Below are positions 1 through 8,310 of a stretch of 30,378 nucleotides of DNA, piece after piece. Numbering within the stretch: the stretch's first letter is position 1; each line of letters opens with the position of its first letter. Made by a program: the position numbers and the translations under genes. This DNA is from Hydrogenophaga sp. Its GTDB lineage: Bacteria > Pseudomonadota > Gammaproteobacteria > Burkholderiales > Burkholderiaceae_C. Where the stretch lies: NCBI GenBank assembly GCA_021154985.1, contig JAJNQE010000170.1, forward strand, positions 1 to 30,378, written 5' to 3'. A model generated the notes under the pieces. That model did not search any database, had not been told where the DNA came from, and saw only the letters and a program-made list of their open reading frames with translations.

Positions 1-69
1 TGCTCTGCGCAGCGGCATGAAGGAGGAGGACCGGCGAAGCCGGTCCGGGGGACAGCCGCGGAGCAGAGC
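1..69. repeat. Nested inverted repeat downstream of ftsZ (REP-like hairpin)
   Basis: Bases 28-35 (GGACCGGC) and 39-46 (GCCGGTCC) form a perfect 8-bp stem around the loop GAA. The outer ends TGCTCTGC (1-8) and GCAGAGCA (62-69) are also perfectly complementary, so the whole stretch can fold as a nested cruciform or hairpin. It starts about 60 bases past the ftsZ stop. There is no T-run after the stem on the minus strand, so it is not a classical Rho-independent terminator, though it could stabilise the 3' end of the mRNA. The core CCGGCTTCGCCGG recurs in the murD-mraY gap, which suggests a dispersed palindromic repeat family. The element may continue left of the window. Confidence 0.55.
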
Positions 70-131
70 ACACCGCGTCCGCGAGCCCGCCCAGGTACAG
101 GCACACAATGCCCCCGCACCCAGACCCCGAA

Positions 132-1340
132 TCAATCCGCCTGTTTGCGCAGGAAAGCCGGAATCTCGAAATCGTCCATGCCGCCTGAAGCCAACGCGTC
201 CACCTTGGCCGCGGCCTGGGTGCGGTTGGTGCGCCACACGCTGGGCACCGCCATGGAGTTGTAGTCCGGCTGGGTTGCGCCCGGGCCACCCACGGCGGTG
301 TTCACGGTGGGCACATTGAACGGCACGTTGTCGGTGCCGGTGCGCAGCACCTGCAGCGGAGGCGCCGTGCGGCGAACGCCCTGGCGGCTCAAACCCGTGG
401 CCACCACCTTCACGCGCATCTCGTCGCCCAGGCTGTCGTCGTAGGCAGCACCGTAGATCACATGCGCTTCCGACGAAGCGTAAGCACGGATCGTGTTCAT
501 CGCCAGCTTCGACTCCGACAGCTTGAGCGAACCCTTGGCTGCGGTGACCAGCACCAGCACGCCCTTGGCGCCCGAGAGGTCGATGCCTTCCAGCAGCGGG
601 CAGGCCACGGCCTGCTCGGCGGCGATGCGCGCGCGGTCCGGGCCGGCGGCCACGGCGGTGCCCATCATGGCCTTGCCGGGCTCGCCCATCACGGTGCGCA
701 CGTCTTCAAAGTCGACGTTCACGTTGCCGTACTCGTTGATGATCTCGGCGATGCCGCCCACGGCGTTTTTCAGCACGTCGTTGGCGTGGGCAAAGGCTTC
801 GTCCTGCGTCACGTCGTCGCCCAGCACTTCGAGCAGTTTCTCGTTGAGCACCACGATCAGCGAGTCCACGTTGGCCTCCAACTCGGCCAGACCGTGGTCG
901 GCGTTCGTCATGCGGCGGCCACCTTCCCAGTCGAACGGCTTGGTGACCACGCCCACGGTCAGGATGCCCATTTCCTTGGCCACCCGGGCGATCACGGGAG
1001 CCGCACCGGTGCCGGTGCCGCCGCCCATGCCGGCGGTGATGAAGAGCATGTGCGCGCCAGCGATGGCTTCGCGGATCGACTCCACCGCCACCTCGGCCGC
1101 GTCACGGCCCTTGTCGGGCTTGCTGCCGGCGCCCAGGCCGGTGGTGCCGAGCTGGATGGTCTTGTGCGCGGCGCTGCGGGAGAGCGACTGCGCATCGGTG
1201 TTCGCGCAGATGAATTCCACGCCCTGCACGCTGCGCGCGATCATGTGCTCCACGGCGTTGCCGCCACCACCGCCGACGCCGATGACCTTGATCTGGGTGC
1301 CGAGGTTGAATTCTTCGACTTCAATCATTTCGATGCTCAT
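132..1340 (-). CDS. ftsZ: Cell division protein FtsZ (tubulin-like GTPase)
   Basis: FtsZ polymerises in the cytoplasm into the Z-ring that recruits the divisome. The 402-residue product has the N-terminal nucleotide fold with the tubulin signature GMGGGTGTG at residues 104-112. The T7 synergy loop NVDFEDV at 208-214 carries the acidic residues that complete the GTPase site of the neighbouring subunit. After a variable linker it ends in the conserved peptide IPAFLRKQ, which binds FtsA. Length is normal for the family. The start is fixed by a strong ribosome site, AAGGAG at 1347-1352, six bases before the ATG. Met5 is a possible but less supported alternative. It is the last gene of the dcw cluster, separated from ftsA by 156 bases that could hold its own promoter. 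No lpxC is seen before the left edge. Confidence 0.98.
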   Translation of the reverse strand: MSIEMIEVEEFNLGTQIKVIGVGGGGGNAVEHMIARSVQGVEFICANTDAQSLSRSAAHKTIQLGTTGLGAGSKPDKGRDAAEVAVESIREAIAGAHMLFITAGMGGGTGTGAAPVIARVAKEMGILTVGVVTKPFDWEGGRRMTNADHGLAELEANVDSLIVVLNEKLLEVLGDDVTQDEAFAHANDVLKNAVGGIAEIINEYGNVNVDFEDVRTVMGEPGKAMMGTAVAAGPDRARIAAEQAVACPLLEGIDLSGAKGVLVLVTAAKGSLKLSESKLAMNTIRAYASSEAHVIYGAAYDDSLGDEMRVKVVATGLSRQGVRRTAPPLQVLRTGTDNVPFNVPTVNTAVGGPGATQPDYNSMAVPSVWRTNRTQAAAKVDALASGGMDDFEIPAFLRKQAD

Positions 1341-1496
1341 GGGATGCTCCTTGTGTGCCCGTTGTGTGGGCGCTTGTGATTCAAAAAAGTACAGATTCGG
1401 AATGGGTCGAGGTTCAGCCAGGCGGTCCGGTGCACTCGCTACATCGGGTGCGGAAACGGGGCCGGGTTCGCAGCGGGGGTGTGATCAGGTGTTTCA
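1341..1496 (-). promoter_or_regulatory. ftsA-ftsZ intergenic region with ftsZ ribosome binding site
   Basis: This 156-base spacer is much longer than the other junctions of the cluster, which mostly overlap, so an ftsZ-specific promoter here is plausible. What is directly visible is the ribosome binding site AAGGAG (1347-1352), six bases from the ftsZ ATG, and a short A/T-rich patch at about 1380-1400. I could not assign convincing -35 and -10 hexamers. The promoter role is inference from spacing and from the known presence of ftsZ-proximal promoters in other proteobacteria. Confidence 0.4.
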
Positions 1497-2726
1497 TCAG
1501 AACGTCCCTAGAAACCAGTTTTTGACCCGCTCGACGGCACCTTGCACCGAGCCCGCTTTTTGCGACACCTTGTGCCCGCGCACGCGCGCCAGGCGCGCTT
1601 CTTCGAGCAGGCCCATCACCGTGGCCGCACGCGTCTGCGCCACCATGTCGGAGAGTGCGCTGTGGTAATTCGGAATGCCACGGCGCACCGGCTTCAGAAA
1701 AATGTCTTCACCGAGCTCGACCATGCCGGGCATGACCGCGCTGCCGCCGGTGAGCACGATGCCCGAGGACAGCATTTCCTCATGGCCCGAATCGCGCAGC
1801 ACCTGCTACACCAGCGAAAAAATTTCTTCCACGCGCGGTTCGATCACGCCAGCCAGCGCCTGACGGCTCAGCATGCGCGGCGCGCGGTCACCCAGACCCG
1901 GCACTTCCACCTGCGAGTCCGGGTCGGCCAGCAACTGCTTGGCGCAACCGCTCTCGACCTTGATGTCTTCGGCGTCCTTGGTGGGCGTGCGCAGCGCCAT
2001 GGCGATGTCGCTGGTGATCAGGTCGCCCGCGATCGGGATCACCGCCGTGTGGCGGATCGCGCCGCCCGAGAAGATGGCCACGTCGGTGGTGCCGGCGCCG
2101 ATGTCCACCAACGCCACGCCGAGTTCCTTTTCGTCGTCGGTCAGGATGGCCTGGCTGCTCGCCAGCGGGTTGAGCATGAGCTGATCCACTTCCAGCCCGC
2201 AGCGGCGCACGCACTTGATGATGTTTTCCGCCGCGCTCTGCGCACCGGTGACGATGTGCACCTTGGCTTCGAGCCGGATGCCGCTCATGCCGATCGGCTC
2301 CTTCACCTCCTGGCCGTCGATCACGAACTCTTGCGGCTCCACCAGCAGCAGGCGCTGGTCGGTCGAGATATTGATCGCCTTGGCGGTTTCGATCACGCGG
2401 GCCACGTCGGTGGCGCTCACCTCGCGGTCCTTGATGGCCACCATGCCGCTGCTGTTGATGCCGCGGATGTGGCTGCCGGTGATGCCGGTGTAGACCCGCG
2501 CGATGCGGCAGTCGGCCATCAGCTCGGCTTCTTTCAAAGCCTGCTGGATGCTTTGCACCGTGGCGTCGATGTTGACCACCACGCCGCGCTTCAAGCCGTG
2601 GCTGGCGGCCACGCCCAGGCCCGCGAGCTTGAGTTCGCCGTTGGGCTGGACCTCGGCGACCACCACCATGATCTTGGCGGTGCCGATGTCGAGTCCGACC
2701 ACCAAATCCTTGTATTCCTTGGCCAT
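1497..2726 (-). pseudogene. ftsA: Cell division protein FtsA, interrupted by an in-frame amber codon
   Basis: FtsA is the actin-like ATPase that tethers FtsZ to the inner membrane and recruits late division proteins. The frame from 2726 encodes 306 residues (LVVGLDIGTAKIMVVVAEV at the N-terminus is the first phosphate motif) and then meets TAG at 1808-1806. The same frame continues without any shift as Gln308-Val309 to TGA at 1499-1497, giving 409 codons, the usual length of comamonad FtsA. The distal part holds SSGIVLTGGSAVMPGM, the nucleotide-binding motif near the C-terminus, and an amphipathic tail ending VKNWFLGTF that should be the membrane anchor. A stop at codon 307 would remove both. 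GTG at 1802 could be an internal start but would give only 101 residues. The flanking codons fit a CAG-to-TAG change. It could be a sequencing error, a suppressed nonsense codon, or a true lesion with a second copy elsewhere. Confidence 0.85.
1806..1808 (-). other. In-frame amber (TAG) codon inside ftsA
   Basis: On the minus strand the bases read GTG (Val306), TAG, CAG (Gln308), GTG (Val309). Reading frame is identical on both sides (2726 and 1802 are both congruent to 2 modulo 3), so this is a nonsense substitution rather than a frameshift. From memory of comamonad FtsA, the segment usually reads SLVQQV, so the likely ancestral codon is CAG (Gln). Confidence 0.9.
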
Positions 2727-2741
2727 GATTGCTTCTTCTGA

Positions 2742-3536
2742 TTACTGTGTGGGTTGCGTTGCGGCGGGGGCGATGTCGGTGACGGTGGTCACGCCGCGCA
2801 AGCGCAGCGCGTAACCATTGGGGTAACGCAGATCAACCGACTGCAGGGCGCCGGCGTAGCGCTCGGTGAGCTGCGACAAGGTGGCGCTGAAGCGGCGCGT
2901 GCGCGCCAACAGTTCGTCGGGCGTGCCGCGACCCAGCTCCACCTGCGCGCCGTTGTCCAGCTGCGCGCGCCAGCCGCCGCGCTCGGTGAGCTCCAGACGT
3001 TCCAGGCCCAGTTCGAGCGGAGCCAGTTCGGCCTGCAGCCGCTGGTACAGCGCCCACACCTGGGCCGACTGCTCGGTGGGGCCCGCGAGTTCGGGCAGGT
3101 TGTCGCTGTCGTCGGGGCTGGCTTCAAACACCTCGCCGAGTTCGTTCACCAGCCTGCCGGAGCCGGCCTCGCCCCACCAGGCCACGGCCTGGTGCTCTTG
3201 CAACGTCACGCGCAGGCGATTGGGGAACTCGCGCTGCACCACCGCCTGGCGCACCCAGGGCACGGCTTCGAACAGTTCGCGCACCTGCTGCAAGTCGACC
3301 GTGAGAAAGCTGCTCGAGAGGCGCGTTTTCATCTGCGTGGCCAGTTGCGCGCGAAAGCTGACCGCGTTCTGGTGAACCACATCGCCCTGCACCGTGATGG
3401 CTTTCACCGTCCACACCGGGTGGCGCACCAGCCATGTGCCCAAAGCGCCCAGGCACAGCACAGCAAACAGCACGAGCAGCGCTTGCGTGAGCGCTGTCAT
3501 GAGCTTGACGTCCAGGGGCATAGGGGCGGTGGCCAT
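2742..3536 (-). CDS. ftsQ: Cell division protein FtsQ
   Basis: FtsQ is a bitopic inner-membrane protein that links early cytoplasmic division proteins to the periplasmic FtsL/FtsB and FtsW/FtsI machinery. The 264-residue product has a short cytoplasmic N-terminus and one membrane span at about residues 14-36. A POTRA domain follows at about 42-112 (WTVKAITVQGDVV... through VPWVRQAVVQREFPNRLRVT), then the FtsQ beta domain. It lies between ddl (13-base gap) and ftsA (15-base gap), its canonical place. The ATG at 3536 is taken, but Met6 is also possible and neither has a strong ribosome site. The C-terminal ~20 residues are low in complexity (AATQPTQ) and probably disordered. Confidence 0.95.
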   Translation of the reverse strand: MATAPMPLDVKLMTALTQALLVLFAVLCLGALGTWLVRHPVWTVKAITVQGDVVHQNAVSFRAQLATQMKTRLSSSFLTVDLQQVRELFEAVPWVRQAVVQREFPNRLRVTLQEHQAVAWWGEAGSGRLVNELGEVFEASPDDSDNLPELAGPTEQSAQVWALYQRLQAELAPLELGLERLELTERGGWRAQLDNGAQVELGRGTPDELLARTRRFSATLSQLTERYAGALQSVDLRYPNGYALRLRGVTTVTDIAPAATQPTQ

Positions 3537-3549
3537 GGGCGGGTTGCGA

Positions 3550-4515
3550 TCAGGCTGCGTTGTCCAACGCGGCGGTGGCCAGCACGGCGACGCACAGGTC
3601 TTCGTACGACAGGCCGGTCGCGCGCGCCGACATCGGCACCAGCGAATGGCCCGTCATGCCGGGTGAGGTGTTGATTTCCAGCAGGTACGGCTTGCGGGTC
3701 TTCGCATCGATCATCACGTCGGCCCGCGCCCAGCCCCGGCAGTCCAGCGTGCGAAAGGCCTGCAGCACCAGCGCCTGGATCACTGCCTCTTCCCCCTCAG
3801 GCAGACCGCAGGGCACAAGGTACTTCGTGTCGTCGGTGAAGTACTTGTTCTGGTAGTCGTAGTTGCCGTCGGGCGCCACGATGCGGATCACCGGGAGCGC
3901 GCGGGCGCCTTCGCCCGTGCCCAGCACGGGGCAGGTCACCTCGTCGCCGGCAATGAACTGCTCGCACATGACCAGGGGGTCCTGTTTCGCGGCGAGCTCA
4001 TAGGCGGCGGCGCACTGCGCTTCGCTGGTGACCTTGGTGAGGCCGATGGTCGAGCCTTCGCGCACCGGCTTGACGATCATGGGTGAGCCCAGTGCTCGGT
4101 ACGCGGCCACGGTTTGTTCTGCGCTGTGCACCTGGCGCCAGGCCGGCGTGGCCAGGCCCTCGGCCATCCAGATGCGCTTGGTCATGAGCTTGTCCATGGC
4201 CACGCTGGATGCCATCACGCCGGGGCCGGTGTAGGGAATGCCCAGCAACTCCAGGGCACCCTGTACCGTGCCGTCTTCGCCAAAACGCCCGTGCAGCGCG
4301 ATGAAGCAGCGGCTGAAGCCCTCGCGCTTCAATTCGTCCAGGCTGCGCTCGGCCGGGTCGAAGGCGTGGGCATCAACACCTTTCGATTTGAGCGCGGCCA
4401 GCACGCCGGTGCCCGACATCAGCGAAACCTCGCGTTCAGCCGAGCGGCCACCCATCAAAACCGCCACCTTGCCGAGTCGGGAGGGGTCGGTCACAACCTT
4501 GTTCATCTCATTCAT
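3550..4515 (-). CDS. ddl: D-alanine--D-alanine ligase
   Basis: Ddl is a cytoplasmic ATP-grasp enzyme that joins two D-alanines, giving the dipeptide that MurF adds to the peptidoglycan precursor. The 321-residue product shows the N-terminal motif MGGRSAEREVS at residues 21-31. The central ATP-grasp fold includes PMIVKPVREGSTIGL, and the C-terminal metal-binding segment is LLEINTSPGMTGHSLVP. The start at 4515 is chosen because its ATG overlaps the murC stop as ATGA, the pattern used throughout this cluster. The frame is open for 23 more codons upstream, but that part lies inside murC and is not homologous to the family. A second Met three codons in (4506) is an alternative. Confidence 0.96.
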   Translation of the reverse strand: MNEMNKVVTDPSRLGKVAVLMGGRSAEREVSLMSGTGVLAALKSKGVDAHAFDPAERSLDELKREGFSRCFIALHGRFGEDGTVQGALELLGIPYTGPGVMASSVAMDKLMTKRIWMAEGLATPAWRQVHSAEQTVAAYRALGSPMIVKPVREGSTIGLTKVTSEAQCAAAYELAAKQDPLVMCEQFIAGDEVTCPVLGTGEGARALPVIRIVAPDGNYDYQNKYFTDDTKYLVPCGLPEGEEAVIQALVLQAFRTLDCRGWARADVMIDAKTRKPYLLEINTSPGMTGHSLVPMSARATGLSYEDLCVAVLATAALDNAA

Positions 4516-5921
4516 GCTGTCGTTCCTTGCGCCAGTTCCATCACGCGGCCGGCCACGGCACCTACCGTGCCGGCACCCATGCACAGGATCACATCGCCGT
4601 CGTGGGCGTTGTCCAGCACGGCCTGGGGCATGGCGTTGATGTCGTCCACAAACACCGGCTCCAGCTTGCCCGCCACACGCAGCGCGCGAGCCAGTGAACG
4701 ACCGTCGGCCGCCACGATCGGGCTTTCTCCGGCGGCGTACACCTCGGCCAGCAGCACCGCGTCGGCGTGGTTGATCACCTTCACGAAGTCTTCAAAACAA
4801 TCGCGTGTGCGGGTGTAGCGGTGCGGCTGAAACGCCAGCACCAGCCGGCGGCCCGGGTAGGCGCCGCGCGCGGCCGCCAGCGTGGCCGCCATTTCCACCG
4901 GGTGGTGGCCGTAGTCGTCCACCACGGTGCAGGTGCCGCCGTGGGGCAAGGCCGCTTCACCGTAGCGCTGGAAGCGTCGGCCCACGCCCTTGAAGTCGGC
5001 CAGTGCGCGCACCACGGCTGCGTCGTCCACACCGAGCTCCACCGCGATGCCGATGGCGGCCAGCGCGTTGAGCACGTTGTGGTCACCCGGCAGGTTGAGC
5101 ACCACGTCCAGGTCGGGCAGCTCCACGCCGTTGCGGCGCTGCACGGTGAAGTGCATTTGTGTGCCGACCGCGCGCACGTTGATGGCACGCACCTGGGCGT
5201 CTTCCGAGAAACCGTAGCTGGTGATGGGCCGCGCAATCAGCGGCAGGATCTCGCGGATGGCTGCGTCGTCCACACACACCACGGCCGCGCCGTAGAACGG
5301 CATCTTGTGCAGGAACTCGACGAAGGCCGCCTTGAGCTTGCCGAAGTCGTGGCCGTAGGTGTCCATGTGGTCGGCGTCGATGTTGGTAACCACCGACAGC
5401 ACGGGCAGCAGGTTGAGGAACGAGGCGTCGGACTCGTCGGCTTCGACCACGATGTACTCGCCCGAGCCGAGCGCGGCGTTGACGCCCGCGCTGTTCAGGC
5501 GTCCGCCGATCACGTAGGTGGGGTCGAGTTGGGCCGCAGCCAACACGCTGGCCACCAGGCTGGTGGTGGTGGTCTTGCCGTGGGTGCCGGCAATGGCCAC
5601 GCCTTTTTTCATGCGCATCAGTTCGGCCAGCATCACCGCGCGCGGCACCACCGGCACCAGCCTGGCATGGGCAGCCACCACCTCGGGGTTGTCTTCCTTC
5701 ACGGCGGTGGAGGTGACGATAGCGTCCGCCCCTTCAATGTGCGCGGCGTCGTGGCCGATGAACACCTCGGCACCCAGCGCCACCAGGCGGCGCGTGACCG
5801 TGCTCTCGCCCAGGTCGCTGCCGGAGATGCGGTAGCCCTGGTTGAGCAGCACCTCGGCGATGCCGTTCATGCCGGCACCACCAATGCCGACAAAGTGGAT
5901 GTGGCGAATGGCGTGTTTCAT
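4512..5921 (-). CDS. murC: UDP-N-acetylmuramate--L-alanine ligase MurC
   Basis: MurC adds L-alanine to UDP-MurNAc, the first amino-acid step of the peptidoglycan stem peptide, in the cytoplasm and using ATP. The 469-residue product has the N-terminal UDP-binding Rossmann segment HFVGIGGAGMNGIAE at about residues 9-23. The Mur-ligase P-loop GTHGKTTT is at 112-119, the central-domain signature VVEADESDASFL follows, and the C-terminal domain has FQPHRYTRT. Length is normal. It overlaps murG upstream and ddl downstream by four bases each (ATGA), which implies translational coupling. Confidence 0.98.
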   Translation of the reverse strand: MKHAIRHIHFVGIGGAGMNGIAEVLLNQGYRISGSDLGESTVTRRLVALGAEVFIGHDAAHIEGADAIVTSTAVKEDNPEVVAAHARLVPVVPRAVMLAELMRMKKGVAIAGTHGKTTTTSLVASVLAAAQLDPTYVIGGRLNSAGVNAALGSGEYIVVEADESDASFLNLLPVLSVVTNIDADHMDTYGHDFGKLKAAFVEFLHKMPFYGAAVVCVDDAAIREILPLIARPITSYGFSEDAQVRAINVRAVGTQMHFTVQRRNGVELPDLDVVLNLPGDHNVLNALAAIGIAVELGVDDAAVVRALADFKGVGRRFQRYGEAALPHGGTCTVVDDYGHHPVEMAATLAAARGAYPGRRLVLAFQPHRYTRTRDCFEDFVKVINHADAVLLAEVYAAGESPIVAADGRSLARALRVAGKLEPVFVDDINAMPQAVLDNAHDGDVILCMGAGTVGAVAGRVMELAQGTTA

Positions 5922-6994
5922 TTTTTCTGGACTTTCGCAAGTTGCTCGCAGGCGGACACCACGGCCGCCACGGCTTCTGTTTTCTGCATCTGTTTGGCCT
6001 TCTCGGCCATGGCCACCAGCTGTTCGCGCTGCGCGCTCTGCAAGCGGTGCGCGAGTTGCTGGGGACTGAGTTCTTTCTGCGGCACCAGCCAGGCGGCGCC
6101 CGCGTCCACCAGGAAGCGTGCGTTGGTGGTCTGGTGGTCGTCCACCGCGGCCGGGAACGGCACGAACAGCGCGGCCGCGCCCACGGCGGCGATCTCGGTC
6201 ACGGTGCTCGCGCCGCTGCGGCAGACGATGAGGTCGGCATCGGCAAACGCCTGGGCGGTGTCGTCGATGAAGGGCGTGAGCTCGGCATGCACGCCGGCGG
6301 CGATGTAATTGGCACGCAGGGCGTCGATCTGTTTTTCGCCGCTCTGGTGAACCACGGTGGGTCGCTGCGCTTCGGGGATCAGGGCGAGGGCCTGCGGCAC
6401 CACGTCGTTGAGCGCCTTCGCACCCAGGCTGCCGCCCACCACCAGCAGGCGCAGCGGGCCGCTGCGGCCAGCGAAACGCTCGGCCGGCGCGGCCTGGCGC
6501 AGGAAGGGCGCGCGCAGCGGGTTACCGACCCACTCGGCCTTTTTGAACACGCCGGGGAAGGCGGTGAACACGCGGTCGGCCACACCCGCCATCACCTTGT
6601 TGGCCATGCCGGCCACGGAGTTTTGTTCGTGCAGCACCAGCGGCTTGCCGGCCAGCACGCCCATCATCCCGCCCGGAAAACTAATGTAGCCGCCCAGGCC
6701 CACCACCACGTCGGGCTTCACGCGGCGCACCACCTGCAACGCCTGCCAGAAAGCGCGCAGCAGGCGCAACGGCAGCAGGGCCAGCGTGACCACGCCCTTG
6801 CCGCGCACACCGCCGAAGTCGATGGTTTCCAGCGCAAAGCCGCGCGGGGGCACGAGGCGGCTTTCCATGCTGGCGGGGGCGCCCAGCCAGTGCACGCGCC
6901 AGCCCAGTTCGCGCAGGGCTTCGGCCACGGCCAGACCCGGAAAAATATGGCCGCCGGTGCCGCCGGCCATGATGAGTGCGCAGGGTGAGGTCAC
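5918..6994 (-). CDS. murG: UDP-GlcNAc:lipid I GlcNAc transferase MurG
   Basis: MurG is a peripheral inner-membrane glycosyltransferase (GT28) that adds GlcNAc to lipid I to make lipid II. The 358-residue product carries the glycine loop GGTGGH at residues 11-16, VVGLGGYISFPGG, HEQNSVAGMANK, and the C-terminal donor-site motif CRSGASTVTE. The start is GTG at 6994, which overlaps the ftsW stop as GTGA. This gives the normal family length (E. coli 355). The frame stays open far upstream to about 8098, but that stretch is the antiparallel-frame shadow of ftsW and has no MurG homology. The 3' end overlaps murC by four bases. Confidence 0.97.
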   Translation of the reverse strand: MTSPCALIMAGGTGGHIFPGLAVAEALRELGWRVHWLGAPASMESRLVPPRGFALETIDFGGVRGKGVVTLALLPLRLLRAFWQALQVVRRVKPDVVVGLGGYISFPGGMMGVLAGKPLVLHEQNSVAGMANKVMAGVADRVFTAFPGVFKKAEWVGNPLRAPFLRQAAPAERFAGRSGPLRLLVVGGSLGAKALNDVVPQALALIPEAQRPTVVHQSGEKQIDALRANYIAAGVHAELTPFIDDTAQAFADADLIVCRSGASTVTEIAAVGAAALFVPFPAAVDDHQTTNARFLVDAGAAWLVPQKELSPQQLAHRLQSAQREQLVAMAEKAKQMQKTEAVAAVVSACEQLAKVQKK

Positions 6995-8310
6995 GACCTG
7001 CCCCCTTTCATCATTTGCCGGTTCTCGAAGTCGACCCGCAGCACGATGGCGATCGCGACCAGATTGAGCAAGATGGCCGAACCGCCATAACTCATCAGCG
7101 GCAAGGTGAGGCCCTTGGTCGGCAAGGCGCCCAGGTTCACCCCGATGTTGATGAAGGCCTGAAAGCCCATCCACAGGCCCACGCCTTGCGCCACCAACCC
7201 GGCAAACACCTGGTCCAGCGCGATGGCCTGACGGCCGATGTGCATGATGCGGCGCGTGAGCCAGAGGAACAGGCCGATGAGCACGAGCACGCCGAGCAGA
7301 CCGAATTCTTCGCCGATCACGGCGAGCAAAAAGTCGGTGTGCGCCTCGGGCAGCCAGTGCAGCTTTTCCACACTGCCGCCCAGGCCCACGCCAAAGATCT
7401 CGCCACGGCCAAAGGCAATGAGCGAATGCGAGAGCTGGTAGCCCTTGCCCAGCGCGTGCTCCACGCTCCAGGGGTCGAGGTAGGCAAAGATGCGCTCGCG
7501 GCGCCAGTCGCTGGCCATGATCATCAGCGCAAAGGCCGAGACCACCACCGCCGCGATCAGAAAGAACATGCGGGCGTTGACGCCACCCAGGAACAGGATG
7601 CCCATGGCGATCACCACGATCACCATGAAGGCGCCCATGTCGGGCTCGGCCAGCAGCAACATGCCGACCACCGCCACCGCCACCGCCATGGGCGTCACGG
7701 CCTGGAAGAAGCGCTGCTTCACGTCCATCTTGCGCACCATGTAGTCGGCGGCGTAGAGCAACACGGCCAGCTTGGCGAGTTCGGACGGCTGGAAGTTCAT
7801 GATGCCCAGCGAAATCCAGCGGCGAGCGCCGTTGACCCCTTTGCCGATGAAGGGAAACAGCACCAGCACCAGCAGCACCAGGGCCACCGCGAACAGCCAG
7901 GGCGCCATTTTTTCCCAGCTGCGTAAGGGAAACTGGAACGCAACCACGGCCGCCACCAGACCGATGGCCATGGAGATGCCGTGGCGCAGCACAAAGTGCG
8001 TGTGGGCGTAGTTGGCAAAGCGCGGGTTGTCGGGCAGTGCGATCGAGGCCGAATACACCATCACGAGGCCCCAGGCGAGCAAGGCCACCACCACCCACAG
8101 CAAGGGCTGGTCAAAGCCGAGCTCGCGCACGGCCACGTTGCGCGTGCCCGCGTAGGTGCGGTTGGACAGGCGCACCGGCAGGCCGTCGCGCGAGGAATCG
8201 CCGGCCAGTGCACCCGCCAGGTCGCGGCCCAGCAGACGCGGGTTGAGCGCGGCCAGGCCTTCGCGCAGGCGCTGCGACCAGGTCAGGGTGGGCACGGCTT
8301 TTTTCTTCAC
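6991..8310 (-). CDS. ftsW: Septal peptidoglycan glycosyltransferase FtsW (SEDS family)
   Basis: FtsW polymerises lipid II into septal glycan strands together with FtsI. The 439-residue product has a cytoplasmic N-terminal extension of about 65 residues, then a series of about ten hydrophobic spans starting near residue 69. SEDS signatures include IMNFQPSELAKLA and the conserved loop HTDFLLAVIGEEFGLLG. The C-terminus ends in a short basic tail (ENRQMMKGGRS). Start is GTG at 8310, overlapping the murD stop as GTGA. The end overlaps the murG GTG in the same way. The N-terminal extension is longer than in E. coli FtsW but is common in betaproteobacteria as I recall them. Confidence 0.97.
   Translation of the reverse strand: MKKKAVPTLTWSQRLREGLAALNPRLLGRDLAGALAGDSSRDGLPVRLSNRTYAGTRNVAVRELGFDQPLLWVVVALLAWGLVMVYSASIALPDNPRFANYAHTHFVLRHGISMAIGLVAAVVAFQFPLRSWEKMAPWLFAVALVLLVLVLFPFIGKGVNGARRWISLGIMNFQPSELAKLAVLLYAADYMVRKMDVKQRFFQAVTPMAVAVAVVGMLLLAEPDMGAFMVIVVIAMGILFLGGVNARMFFLIAAVVVSAFALMIMASDWRRERIFAYLDPWSVEHALGKGYQLSHSLIAFGRGEIFGVGLGGSVEKLHWLPEAHTDFLLAVIGEEFGLLGVLVLIGLFLWLTRRIMHIGRQAIALDQVFAGLVAQGVGLWMGFQAFINIGVNLGALPTKGLTLPLMSYGGSAILLNLVAIAIVLRVDFENRQMMKGGRS

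Noticed and set aside
1497..1802. Separate small gene of 101 codons (GTG start) after the ftsA amber stop
   Set aside because: It is the in-frame C-terminus of ftsA and not an independent gene, although internal initiation cannot be excluded.
1806..1808. Genome-wide reassignment of TAG as a sense codon
   Set aside because: murF (11351-11353) and rlmI (24459-24461) end in TAG at the family-typical position, so TAG serves as a stop here.
1542..2741. Long plus-strand open frame (399 codons) opposite ftsA
   Set aside because: It is a GC-rich antisense shadow, His/Arg/Ala/Gly-rich without any known domain, and ftsA homology is unmistakable on the other strand.
4767..6308. Plus-strand open frame of 513 codons opposite murC and murG
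   Set aside because: Shadow of conserved minus-strand genes. Composition is typical of antisense frames in high-GC DNA.
6995..8098. 5' extension of murG to a 726-codon frame
   Set aside because: The extra part lies in another frame of ftsW and has no MurG homology. GTG at 6994 gives the normal length and a GTGA overlap.
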